Source of the DNA: Celerinatantimonas yamalensis
GTDB lineage: Bacteria; Pseudomonadota; Gammaproteobacteria; Enterobacterales; Celerinatantimonadaceae
DNA: 64,000 bases
Assembly: GCF_046054155.1 (NCBI RefSeq)
Contig: NZ_JBEQCT010000011.1
Coordinates: 24,110 to 88,109 of the forward strand
Direction of reading: 5' to 3'
The translations under genes and the position numbers were made by a program. Of this stretch, positions 9,191 through 17,177 are shown in pieces (position 1 is the first letter of the stretch; every line of letters begins with the position of its first letter). The notes under the pieces are model-generated. The model had not been told where the DNA came from. It searched no databases and saw only the letters and a list, made by a program, of their open reading frames with translations.

Positions 9191-10147
9191 ATGGAGACAA
9201 TCTCATCAAAGCGACATCTTAAAATTTGCGCAGCCCTACTGGCAGCCTTCAGCCTAACCCCTAGCGCGTATGCTCAATCACAGTGTTCAACCGTTCGTTT
9301 CTCCAATGTCGGCTGGACAGATATTACCGCCACCACGGCCACTACACGCATAGTATTAGATGGACTTGGCTACAAAACCACAACTAACCTATTATCTGTA
9401 CCGGTGACCTACCGCTCACTTGCAAACAAAGATATTGATGTATTTTTAGGGAACTGGATGCCGACCATGGCTGGCGACATTGCTAAATATCAGAAAGATG
9501 GCACTGTTGACAGCGTTCGCGCCAACTTAACTGGCGCCAAATACACTCTGGCAGTACCTCAATATGTTTACGACGCAGGCGTACACAGCTTTGCTGATTT
9601 GAAAAAATTCGCAAGCAAATTTCACCGCAACATCTATGGTATTGAACCCGGTAATGATGGGAACCGCTTGATCCAAAAAATGATCAGCGATGATGCCTTT
9701 GGTTTAAAACATTTCAATCTGGTTGAATCAAGCGAAGCGGGCATGCTCTCTCAGCTCAAACGCGCGGTTCGTCGCCACCAATGGATGGTGTTCTTAGGCT
9801 GGGAACCCCACCCAATGAACAGCAACTTCAAAATTAAATACCTGTCAGGCGGCGATGACTATTTTGGTCCAAACTTCGGTGGCGCCAAAGTTTATACCAA
9901 TGTTCGACATGGTTATGTCAAAGACTGTCCAAATGTAGGTCAGTTGCTGAAAAATCTGCACTTCTCTTTGAAAATGGAGAACCAGATCATGAACAGCATC
10001 ATGAATGACAATGCCAAACCACAGCAAGCAGCCAAACAGTGGCTCAGTGCTCACCCACACATTCTGACCAGTTGGCTAAAAGGGGTGAAAACCCTGGATG
10101 GCAAACCTGGATTACCCGCAGTGAAAGCCTCTTTAGGTCTGAAATAA
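9191..10147 (+). CDS. choX: periplasmic choline-binding protein ChoX
   Basis: A 318-residue substrate-binding protein of the glycine-betaine/choline ABC class (OpuAC fold). A signal peptide of about 29 residues ends at SAYAQ. The segment VGWTDITATTA and the downstream DVFLGNWMPTM resemble rhizobial ChoX, whose aromatic box binds choline. Trp residues in GWTD, GNWMP and FLGWEPHP are candidates for that box. It differs strongly from the three ProX-type proteins at 35-38 kb. Start ATG 9191 follows AAAGAGG; an upstream in-frame ATG at 9158 adds residues before the signal peptide and is rejected. The partner permease and ATPase follow directly. Confidence 0.88.
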   Translation: METISSKRHLKICAALLAAFSLTPSAYAQSQCSTVRFSNVGWTDITATTATTRIVLDGLGYKTTTNLLSVPVTYRSLANKDIDVFLGNWMPTMAGDIAKYQKDGTVDSVRANLTGAKYTLAVPQYVYDAGVHSFADLKKFASKFHRNIYGIEPGNDGNRLIQKMISDDAFGLKHFNLVESSEAGMLSQLKRAVRRHQWMVFLGWEPHPMNSNFKIKYLSGGDDYFGPNFGGAKVYTNVRHGYVKDCPNVGQLLKNLHFSLKMENQIMNSIMNDNAKPQQAAKQWLSAHPHILTSWLKGVKTLDGKPGLPAVKASLGLK

Positions 10148-10158
10148 GTAAAGTCAAT

Positions 10159-10177
10159 CGGGCGGCCTCGCCGCTCG
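10159..10177 (+). other. intercistronic stem-loop between choX and choW
   Basis: An 8-bp GC-rich hairpin (CGGGCGGC paired with GCCGCTCG, including one G-U pair, loop CTC) without a U-run. Such elements often raise expression of a binding protein over its membrane partners by protecting the upstream message. Confidence 0.45.
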
Positions 10178-10206
10178 TTGACCTTTAAATTCAAATGAGG
10201 AATCTC

Positions 10207-11055
10207 ATGAATTTTATTACCGAACACAAAATCCCATTTGGCCATTGGATGGAACTGTTTTTTGACTGGTTGAGCCTGCATGCCGCCGGTTTTTTCGATG
10301 CTATTTCAGCCGGTCTAGGCTGGATGATTATGTCATTGGTCGATCTCTTTGAATGGTTTCCACCTTTGGTCTTAATTGCCTTAGTTGCAGCACTTGCTTA
10401 CGGATTACATCGGCGCTGGTCACTGGTGATTTTTGTGGTGCTAGCGCTGACACTGATCCTCAACCTCGGCTACTGGCAAGATATGGTTGAAACCTTTGTG
10501 CTGGTCTTTATCGCGACCCTATTAGCGGTCTTGATGGCAGTGCCTATCGGGATTTTTGCGGCGCATAAACCAAAAGTGTTTGCCTATCTACGCCCTATTT
10601 TAGATCTTATGCAAACCGTTCCGACGTTTGTTTATTTGATCCCAACCTTGGTTTTATTTGGTTTAGGTGTCGTTCCCGGATTGATTTCAACGGTTATTTT
10701 TTCCATTGCCTCCCCTATCCGTTTAACCTATCTGGGAATGCGTAAAGTTCCCGAAGAGCTCATTGAAGCTGGCCGAGCATTCGGCGCCACCCCCATGAAA
10801 CTATTGTTTAAAGTTGAGCTGCCCGCCGCTATGCCTAATATTATGGCCGGTGTGACTCAATGTATTATGTTATCGCTCTCCATGGTGGTGATGTCAGCCT
10901 TGGTTGGTGCAGGCGGTCTAGGTAAGCCGGTCGTTCAGGCGCTCAATACCGTCAATATTTCGCAAGGGTTTGAAGCCGGTCTGTGTATTGTACTCGTTGC
11001 GATGATCCTTGATCGTCTCTGTAAGACATCATCTAGCGAGCAGGAGGATTCATGA
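10207..11055 (+). CDS. choW: choline ABC transporter permease ChoW
   Basis: A 282-residue inner-membrane permease of the ProW/OpuAB family with about six transmembrane segments. The EAA loop is visible as EELIEAGRAFGATPMKLLFKVELPAAMPNIMAG, of which EAGRAFGA...P is the ATPase-docking part. ATG 10207 has a GAGG ribosome site 6 bp upstream; ATG 10195 overlaps that site. It pairs with ChoX and ChoV, the latter overlapping by ATGA. It is smaller than ProW at 38-39 kb, which carries a longer N-terminal extension. Confidence 0.9.
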   Translation: MNFITEHKIPFGHWMELFFDWLSLHAAGFFDAISAGLGWMIMSLVDLFEWFPPLVLIALVAALAYGLHRRWSLVIFVVLALTLILNLGYWQDMVETFVLVFIATLLAVLMAVPIGIFAAHKPKVFAYLRPILDLMQTVPTFVYLIPTLVLFGLGVVPGLISTVIFSIASPIRLTYLGMRKVPEELIEAGRAFGATPMKLLFKVELPAAMPNIMAGVTQCIMLSLSMVVMSALVGAGGLGKPVVQALNTVNISQGFEAGLCIVLVAMILDRLCKTSSSEQEDS

Positions 11056-12245
11056 GTACTGCGGTAAATATTAAACACTTGGATGTGGTCTTTGGCAACA
11101 ACATCGACCAAACCATCAACCACCTCGATGCCGGTTTGAGTCGTCAAGAGATCATTGATGAAATCGGCGATGTTGTCGCTGTGAGCGATGCTTCACTCAC
11201 GATTCAAAAAGGTGAAATTTGCGTCCTAATGGGACTATCTGGTTCCGGTAAATCTAGCTTATTGCGCGCAGTGAACGGACTCAATCCGATTACCCGCGGT
11301 TCGATTGAGATTGAAGATCAGGGAAAAATGATCGATTTGGCTAATTGTGATGCCAATACACTGCGCCATCTGCGTACCAACCGCGTATCGATGGTATTTC
11401 AAAAATTCGCTCTAATGCCTTGGCTCACCGTGCTTGAAAACGTCGCTTTTGGTCTTGAAATTCAAGGCATGGGAAAAATTGAGCGCGAGCGTAAAGCGCT
11501 CGAACAGTTAGAGATGGTAGGCTTGGATGACTGGGCCAATCAGCACCCGCATGAACTTTCTGGGGGAATGCAGCAACGCGTCGGGTTAGCCCGTGCATTT
11601 GCCATGGACAGTGATATTCTGTTAATGGATGAACCATTCTCGGCACTCGATCCGTTGATCCGCACTCAGTTGCAAGATGAGTTAATCGAGTTACAGCATA
11701 AACTCAACAAAACGATTATCTTCGTCAGCCATGACTTAGATGAGGCTCTCAAGCTTGGTAGCAAGATTGCTATTATGGAGTCAGGCAAAATCATCCAATA
11801 TGGTGAGCCAGAAGAGATCGTTCTTAAACCCAAAGATAGCTATGTTGAAGACTTTGTCGCTCATACCAACCCGCTGAATGTATTGCGTGGTAAATCGTTG
11901 ATGACCGCTCTACACAAGTTACCTCGCAACAAGCAATATATCGTTCTAAAACCCTTTGAAAATACGCGATTGTCACTCACTATCGATGGTCGAATTGATA
12001 AGGTGCAGCGGGGTGAACAAACTCTATCGGTGATCCCTTGGCATGAGCAAGATGAATTTAGTACCATCACGACCGACAGTATCGTTGTCGCCGACCCTGA
12101 TATCAGTATGCGTGATGCACTAGAGCTACGCTATCGAAGTGGTCAGCCAGTGATGTTATGCGATAAGAACAAATTGATCGGAGTATTACGCGATCAAGAC
12201 TTTTACCATGCCTTGCTTGGCAAACATTTTGGTCATTGTGATTAA
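11052..12245 (+). CDS. choV: choline ABC transporter ATP-binding protein ChoV
   Basis: A 397-residue ATPase of the ProV/OpuAA family. Walker A is GLSGSGKSS (about residue 62), the signature is LSGGMQQRVGLARA and Walker B is ILLMDEPFSALDP, followed by the SHDLDEAL His loop. A C-terminal segment of about 120 residues corresponds to the CBS region of ProV-type ATPases, which sense ionic strength in OpuA; here it looks divergent. The start overlaps the stop of choW by ATGA, showing translational coupling. It powers choline uptake for the bet pathway encoded upstream. Confidence 0.92.
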   Translation: MSTAVNIKHLDVVFGNNIDQTINHLDAGLSRQEIIDEIGDVVAVSDASLTIQKGEICVLMGLSGSGKSSLLRAVNGLNPITRGSIEIEDQGKMIDLANCDANTLRHLRTNRVSMVFQKFALMPWLTVLENVAFGLEIQGMGKIERERKALEQLEMVGLDDWANQHPHELSGGMQQRVGLARAFAMDSDILLMDEPFSALDPLIRTQLQDELIELQHKLNKTIIFVSHDLDEALKLGSKIAIMESGKIIQYGEPEEIVLKPKDSYVEDFVAHTNPLNVLRGKSLMTALHKLPRNKQYIVLKPFENTRLSLTIDGRIDKVQRGEQTLSVIPWHEQDEFSTITTDSIVVADPDISMRDALELRYRSGQPVMLCDKNKLIGVLRDQDFYHALLGKHFGHCD

Positions 12246-12272
12246 CGAAAGCTTGGGATAAACACTGCCGCG

Positions 12273-12300
12273 CTGTAGCGATTCTTTCCTATCGCTACAG
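12273..12300 (+). terminator. hairpin after choV
   Basis: A perfect 10-bp inverted repeat (CTGTAGCGAT / ATCGCTACAG) with an 8-nt loop lies 28 bp after choV. The following CCATTCTTAC has only a weak T-run, so termination may be partial. Confidence 0.5.
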
Positions 12301-12335
12301 CCATTCTTACTGCGATGAATGATTATTGAAATCAT

Positions 12336-12367
12336 AAAAAAAGCCGAGCTATTGGCTCGACTCTTTT
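12336..12367 (-). terminator. Rho-independent terminator of dps (bidirectional)
   Basis: Stem AGCCGAGC / GCTCGACT with one mismatch, flanked by seven A on the plus strand, which is a U-run for the minus-strand dps message, and by CTTTT on the other side. It can also stop readthrough from choV. Confidence 0.75.
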
Positions 12368-12388
12368 GGAATTTCAATCAATTGCTGT

Positions 12389-12853
12389 TTAAGCGATGTA
12401 AGCGGACAACATCCAAACTTCTTTTTCTTGGAAGCCAATATAGTCGCTCAACAAACTGACGGTGCCTTCATCATTGGCCTCTGCGGCTTGAGCTAATAAG
12501 GCACGCTGCATTTTCAATAATGTTTTGTAACTATCCAGCAGCCCAGTCACACAGGTAATACCATCATGAACACCGGTCTGTTCTTTAATGCCGCTATTTT
12601 TTAAATAGCTGCTATAGCTGTGCGATGGCGTGCCACCCAGTGTTAAAATTCGCTCAGCGACCTCGTCAACTTTGGTCAGCAGATCGGTGTAAGTGGTTTC
12701 AAATTTAACGTGTAACTCAAAAAATTTATCACCTCGAATATTCCAGTGATAGCCGCGCACGTTTTGGTACAATATCTGATAATTTGCTAATAATTCGTCA
12801 AGCCCTTCAACAAGCTGTGATGCAGCATGTTCATCTAAACCAATGCGATTCAT
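12389..12853 (-). CDS. dps: Dps-type ferritin-like DNA-protection protein
   Basis: A 154-residue Dps/ferritin-like protein that oxidises and stores iron in a dodecamer and can protect DNA. The ferroxidase-site pattern is visible: YHWNIRGDKFFELHVKFE supplies the His and the Asp/Glu ligands (about residues 39-56), and the YTDLLTKVDEVAERI helix follows. The N-terminus is short and poorly charged, so DNA binding through a Lys-rich tail is not evident. AGGAG lies before the ATG. A 26-bp palindrome 42 bp upstream may be a control site. It is transcribed alone, ending at a strong terminator. Confidence 0.92.
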   Translation of the reverse strand: MNRIGLDEHAASQLVEGLDELLANYQILYQNVRGYHWNIRGDKFFELHVKFETTYTDLLTKVDEVAERILTLGGTPSHSYSSYLKNSGIKEQTGVHDGITCVTGLLDSYKTLLKMQRALLAQAAEANDEGTVSLLSDYIGFQEKEVWMLSAYIA

Positions 12854-12894
12854 AAGCTATCTCCTCTTGAATCTGATAAATTGTAACTACGACT

Positions 12895-12920
12895 AACAAG
12901 TTAACCTGGGTTAACTTGTT
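12895..12920. repeat. 26-bp palindrome upstream of dps
   Basis: Perfect 12-bp arms AACAAGTTAACC and GGTTAACTTGTT around TG. It lies between the grxB stop and the dps start. It may end grxB transcription (the U-run is poor) or serve as an operator for dps. Confidence 0.55.
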
Positions 12921-12969
12921 TATCCAACTGATTAACCATATTAAATCCATTGTTAATAACGATGAGTGG

Positions 12970-13617
12970 TTAAATTGCTTGCTCATCGTTAAGTGGAACG
13001 TCCGACAATGATGCTAATTTACGTCGGTAAGCATCTACTTTAGCAGGATACACAACGTCTTTCACACTGGATAATTCCCGCAACATGGCAAATAAATGAA
13101 AATCATCTTCTGAGAGATCTCCATTGACGGCTCGTTCACTCAAGATCATCGGCTCCAGTTGCAACAACGCCTGATTTAATTGCTCTAAGTAATGATCTGT
13201 TTGTTGCAAATGCTCGCTAAAATCACCAATTATGTGCTGCTTAGACGCAATAAAATACTGCTGCGCCGACTCACTTTCAAACTCGCCAAACGCAAGACTC
13301 ACAACCCTTGGCAACACTAAAGAGTCAATCAAACATCGATGATCACTGAGCCATGTTTGCAACTGAGCATTATGTCGTTGGGTGACAATGGGTTGACCAT
13401 CTAAGCGTTCAATCCAATGCACTATATCCATGCTTTGCGGCATAAAGCTGCCATCTTCTTTTTCCAAAACGGGAAGCATTTTCTTCCCTATCATTGCAGT
13501 TGGAGTGTCAACATCATCATGGGGCAGAATGTTCAATGTGACCGGAATACCCTTCAGGCCAAAGATCATTCTCGCAATGACACATTGTGGGCAATGATCA
13601 TAGATATGCAACTTCAT
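12970..13617 (-). CDS. grxB: glutaredoxin 2
   Basis: A 215-residue GrxB-type protein with an N-terminal thioredoxin-fold domain and a C-terminal GST-like helical domain. The active site is CPQC at residues 9-12 (CPYC in E. coli), so the residue between the cysteines differs from the usual Tyr. The cis-Pro region MLPVLEKEDGSFMPQSMDI binds glutathione. It reduces protein disulfides with glutathione in the cytoplasm. Length matches the family (215 aa). Divergent from gmk, with a 222-bp AT-rich gap between. Confidence 0.9.
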   Translation of the reverse strand: MKLHIYDHCPQCVIARMIFGLKGIPVTLNILPHDDVDTPTAMIGKKMLPVLEKEDGSFMPQSMDIVHWIERLDGQPIVTQRHNAQLQTWLSDHRCLIDSLVLPRVVSLAFGEFESESAQQYFIASKQHIIGDFSEHLQQTDHYLEQLNQALLQLEPMILSERAVNGDLSEDDFHLFAMLRELSSVKDVVYPAKVDAYRRKLASLSDVPLNDEQAI

Positions 13618-13839
13618 CCTGAAGCCTCGCGCAACGTTTATTAAGGAACAACTTAATACCTATCAACGCGACCCATTCTGGGCTGATTTAGATGTTGAAT
13701 CAACCATCAATATAACTTCTTATCATTGATAAAAAAAATAATTGAAGAAAACGGCGATCAATACGTGAAGTTACTTTCAATTAGGGACTAAACTGGTAAT
13801 CTTAGGCGTCTTTATAGGTTAGCGACAGACTTGACCACT

Positions 13840-14481
13840 ATGATCGCAAAAGGCACCCTCTACATCATTTCTGCGCCAAGTGGCGCTGGAAAATCATCGA
13901 TGATCAGTGCGCTGATTAATCGCAATCATGATCTGCCAGCACAGGTCTCTATTTCACATACGACTCGTTCTGCGCGCCCCGGTGAACAAAATGGGGTACA
14001 CTATCATTTCGTGGATAAAGCGCAATTTGAACACTTGATTGAGCAAGGCGCTTTTTTCGAATATGCGCAAGTATTTGGCAACTACTATGGCACCTCTCGA
14101 TTCACGATTGAAGCGACATTGGCACGTGGCATTGATGTCTTTTTAGATATCGATTGGCAAGGCGCTCGACAAATTCGCCAGCAGATGTCAGAAGTGGTCT
14201 CCGTCTTTATCTTACCCCCCAGTCGCGAAGAACTTGAGAAACGTTTAAAAATGCGCGGACAAGACAGCGACGAGGTGATCCAAGGCCGAATGACACAAGC
14301 TCGTGATGAAATAAGTCACTATGATGAATATGACTATTTAATCATTAACCAGAATTTTGATGAGGCCGTCAGCCAATTACAGGCTATTTTACAATGCCAT
14401 CGTTTACGCCAGCGCGCGCAAGCACTAAAATACCAAACTATTGTGACGGATTTGCTGGTAAATGAGTCCGAGATCGATTAA
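13840..14481 (+). CDS. gmk: guanylate kinase
   Basis: A 213-residue enzyme phosphorylating GMP to GDP. The P-loop SAPSGAGKSS lies at about residues 9-18, followed by the GMP-binding SHTTRSARPGEQNGVHYHF region and the Tyr/Glu substrate loop EYAQVFGNYYGTS. ATG 13840 gives the start MIAKGTLYIISAPSG, aligned with other Gmk proteins; a TTG at 13831 would add three residues. It is followed by rpoZ and spoT as in E. coli, linking GTP supply, polymerase omega and ppGpp metabolism. No strong ribosome site is visible. Confidence 0.96.
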   Translation: MIAKGTLYIISAPSGAGKSSMISALINRNHDLPAQVSISHTTRSARPGEQNGVHYHFVDKAQFEHLIEQGAFFEYAQVFGNYYGTSRFTIEATLARGIDVFLDIDWQGARQIRQQMSEVVSVFILPPSREELEKRLKMRGQDSDEVIQGRMTQARDEISHYDEYDYLIINQNFDEAVSQLQAILQCHRLRQRAQALKYQTIVTDLLVNESEID

Positions 14482-14515
14482 TATTTTGCGTTATTTTTGA
14501 ACAATGGAGTTACAT

Positions 14516-14791
14516 ATGGCACGGGTTACAGTTGAAGACGCGGTCAAACAAGTAGGCAACCGCTTTGATTTGATTTTAATGGCGTCTCGGCGTGCACGTC
14601 AACTTGCAACTGGAGGAAAAGATCCCTTAGTTCCTGAAGACAATGATAAACCAACGGTTATCGCTTTACGCGAAATCGAAGCAGGTTTGATCAATAGTGC
14701 CGTGATGGATGCTCAAGATCGTATGGAACGTAAGGAACGTGAAGCAGCCGAATTAGCAGCTGTAGCGGCGATTGCGGACAAACACAACTAA
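14516..14791 (+). CDS. rpoZ: RNA polymerase omega subunit
   Basis: A 91-residue protein beginning MARVTVEDAVKQVGNRFDL, with the conserved ASRRARQLATGG helix that clamps the beta-prime C-terminus. It assists assembly of RNA polymerase and contributes to a ppGpp site. ATG 14516 lies 8 bp after TGGAG; the ATG at 14504 is part of that ribosome site and is rejected. It lies 34 bp after gmk and 117 bp before spoT. Confidence 0.97.
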   Translation: MARVTVEDAVKQVGNRFDLILMASRRARQLATGGKDPLVPEDNDKPTVIALREIEAGLINSAVMDAQDRMERKEREAAELAAVAAIADKHN

Positions 14792-14824
14792 CCGTCACCG
14801 CCCCTCCCTATAAAAATAAGCGCT

Positions 14825-14844
14825 GCGCCGGGTTTACTCGGCGC
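14825..14844 (+). other. stem-loop between rpoZ and spoT
   Basis: GCGCCG pairs with CGGCGC across an 8-nt loop, with no U-run. Probably an intercistronic element rather than a terminator. Confidence 0.35.
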
Positions 14845-14908
14845 CATAAACCTTTAATAATTATTCTGAACAACGTGTTCGTGGAGCAGTGCGCCAAGGG
14901 GTGACAGC

Positions 14909-17014
14909 TTGTATTTGTTTGAGAGCCTTAAAGAGGTAACTAGCCAATATCTGGATAATGAGCAAGTTGAATTGCTCAAGCAGGCGTATATTGTCGCCCG
15001 AAATGCGCATGAGGGACAATTTCGTTCAAGTGGCGAGCCATACATTACCCATCCACTGGCCGTCGCGCGCATCCTCGCAGAAATGCGCATGGATTATGAA
15101 ACCATTGCCGCAGCTTTGTTACATGATGTCATTGAAGATACTGATGTGAGCTATGAAACTCTTGCCACGCAATTTGGTAAAGATATAGCCGATCTTGTCG
15201 AAGGTGTCAGTAAACTCGATAAACTCAAATTTCGTGATAAAAAAGAGGCGCAAGCAGAGAACTTTCGCAAAATGATGATGGCGATGGTTCAAGACATTCG
15301 CGTCATTTTGATAAAGCTCACTGACCGCACCCACAATATGCGCACATTAGGCGCCTTACGCCCTGATAAACGCCGTCGGATCGCCCGTGAAACATTAGAA
15401 ATTTACAGCCCGATCGCCAATCGTTTAGGCATCAACGCCGTAAAAAACGAACTTGAAGAACTTGGTTTTGAAGCCCTTTACCCCATGCGTTATCGCGTTC
15501 TCAAAGGCGCTGTAAAAAATGCCCGCGGCAATCGCAAAGAACTGATTAAAAATATCCTAGATGAAATTGCGGGTCGCTTAGAAGATGCCCATATTGATGC
15601 ACGAGTGGTTGGCCGTGAAAAACACCTCTTTAGCATCTATACCAAGATGGTCAACAAAGAGCTACAGTTCCATGAAGTCATGGATATCTATGGCTTTCGC
15701 ATCGTCGTTAATGATCTCGATACCTGTTATCGAGTCCTTGGCCAAGTACATAGCCTGTACAAACCTCGCCCAGGTCGCTTTAAAGACTATGTCGCCATCC
15801 CTAAAGCAAATGGCTATCAATCTTTGCATACCACCTTAGTGGGTCCTCATGGGGTGCCTGTGGAGATCCAAATCCGCACCGAACACATGGATCAAATGGC
15901 GGACAAAGGGATTGCCGCACACTGGTCATATAAAAATCATGAGCCAACTGGTAATACCGCACAAGTCCGAGCTAAACGCTGGATGCAAAGCTTATTAGAG
16001 CTGCAGCAAAGTGCTGGGAACTCTTTTGAATTTATTGAAAACGTCAAAACTGATCTCTTCCCCGATGAGATCTATGTGTTCACCCCTGAGGGTAAAATAA
16101 TTGAGATGGCATCCTCTGCGACCCCTGTCGACTTTGCCTATGCAGTGCATACCGATATCGGCAATAGCTGTGTTGGGGCACGCGTTAATCGCCAACCCTA
16201 TCCGCTCAGCCGCGCGTTAAGCAACGGACAAACGGTGGAAATTATTACCGCTCCAGGTGCTCGTCCCAACGCCGCTTGGTTGAACTTTGTGGTCACAGGT
16301 AAAGCACGCGGTAAAATTCGTCAGTTTTTAAAAACGCAAGAACGACAAGATTCAGTGGCTCTGGGTAAGCGATTACTCAACCATGCGTTAGCCGGACATT
16401 CGTTAGATGACATAAAAGCCGAAAATCTCACCCGCGTTCTGATTGAAACGAAGTGCGTCGACATCGACGGGCTATTGGCTGAAATTGGTTTAGGTAATGC
16501 CATGAGCTTGGTGATTGCCCGACGTTTACTCGGCGAAGATCAAAGCGTTATGCCAGCTCGGCGCGGTTCAATGGCCATCCATGGTGCTGATGGGGTGATG
16601 GTTAGCTACGCCAAATGCTGTCGCCCGATTCCCGGCGATCCAATCGTTGGACACATTAGCCCCGGGAAAGGTCTGGTGGTACACCTAGAATCATGTCGTA
16701 ATATCTATGGCTACCAAAAAGAACCGGATCGCTACATGACACTACGCTGGAGCGATGATGCCGACCAAATTGGCGAATATCGCACAGAACTTCGCATTGA
16801 TGTGGTCAATCACCAAGGAATTTTAGCTTCACTGACCAATCTAGTCGCTTCCACAGGCGCCAATATTCATAATATTGTGACCGAAGAAAAAGCAGGAAGG
16901 GTGTATACCATTGATCTGATGATCACCACCAAAAGCCGAGTTCATTTAGCTGGGATCATGCGTAAAATTAAAGCCATGCCCGAAGTACTACGCGTAGTCC
17001 GTAACCGCAACTAG
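14909..17014 (+). CDS. spoT: bifunctional (p)ppGpp synthetase/hydrolase SpoT
   Basis: A 701-residue RelA/SpoT-family enzyme. The order is HD hydrolase (HDVIED at about residue 72, with RTHNMRTLGALRPDKRRR following), synthetase domain (YKPRPGRFKDYVAIPKANGYQSLHT region), TGS (DEIYVFTPEGKI) and C-terminal ACT. The intact hydrolase motif separates it from RelA. The TTG start encodes MYLFESL; E. coli spoT also starts with TTG at the same place. It sets ppGpp levels during carbon, fatty-acid and iron stress. The usual trmH and recG do not follow; a chemoreceptor gene does. Confidence 0.97.
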   Translation: MYLFESLKEVTSQYLDNEQVELLKQAYIVARNAHEGQFRSSGEPYITHPLAVARILAEMRMDYETIAAALLHDVIEDTDVSYETLATQFGKDIADLVEGVSKLDKLKFRDKKEAQAENFRKMMMAMVQDIRVILIKLTDRTHNMRTLGALRPDKRRRIARETLEIYSPIANRLGINAVKNELEELGFEALYPMRYRVLKGAVKNARGNRKELIKNILDEIAGRLEDAHIDARVVGREKHLFSIYTKMVNKELQFHEVMDIYGFRIVVNDLDTCYRVLGQVHSLYKPRPGRFKDYVAIPKANGYQSLHTTLVGPHGVPVEIQIRTEHMDQMADKGIAAHWSYKNHEPTGNTAQVRAKRWMQSLLELQQSAGNSFEFIENVKTDLFPDEIYVFTPEGKIIEMASSATPVDFAYAVHTDIGNSCVGARVNRQPYPLSRALSNGQTVEIITAPGARPNAAWLNFVVTGKARGKIRQFLKTQERQDSVALGKRLLNHALAGHSLDDIKAENLTRVLIETKCVDIDGLLAEIGLGNAMSLVIARRLLGEDQSVMPARRGSMAIHGADGVMVSYAKCCRPIPGDPIVGHISPGKGLVVHLESCRNIYGYQKEPDRYMTLRWSDDADQIGEYRTELRIDVVNHQGILASLTNLVASTGANIHNIVTEEKAGRVYTIDLMITTKSRVHLAGIMRKIKAMPEVLRVVRNRN

Positions 17015-17177
17015 CCCTTATTTTGCAAGCACTCCAGCCACCCTTTTGGATGTGCGGCTTGCAGTTAACTACCCCGAGCATCCCCTCATAGTTGCCTGTT
17101 TAGCAAATCGATGATGAAATTACGCAGTTTTGGAGTTGCCTCCTATACTTATTGTGTTATTACTCATGGAGGCAGCA

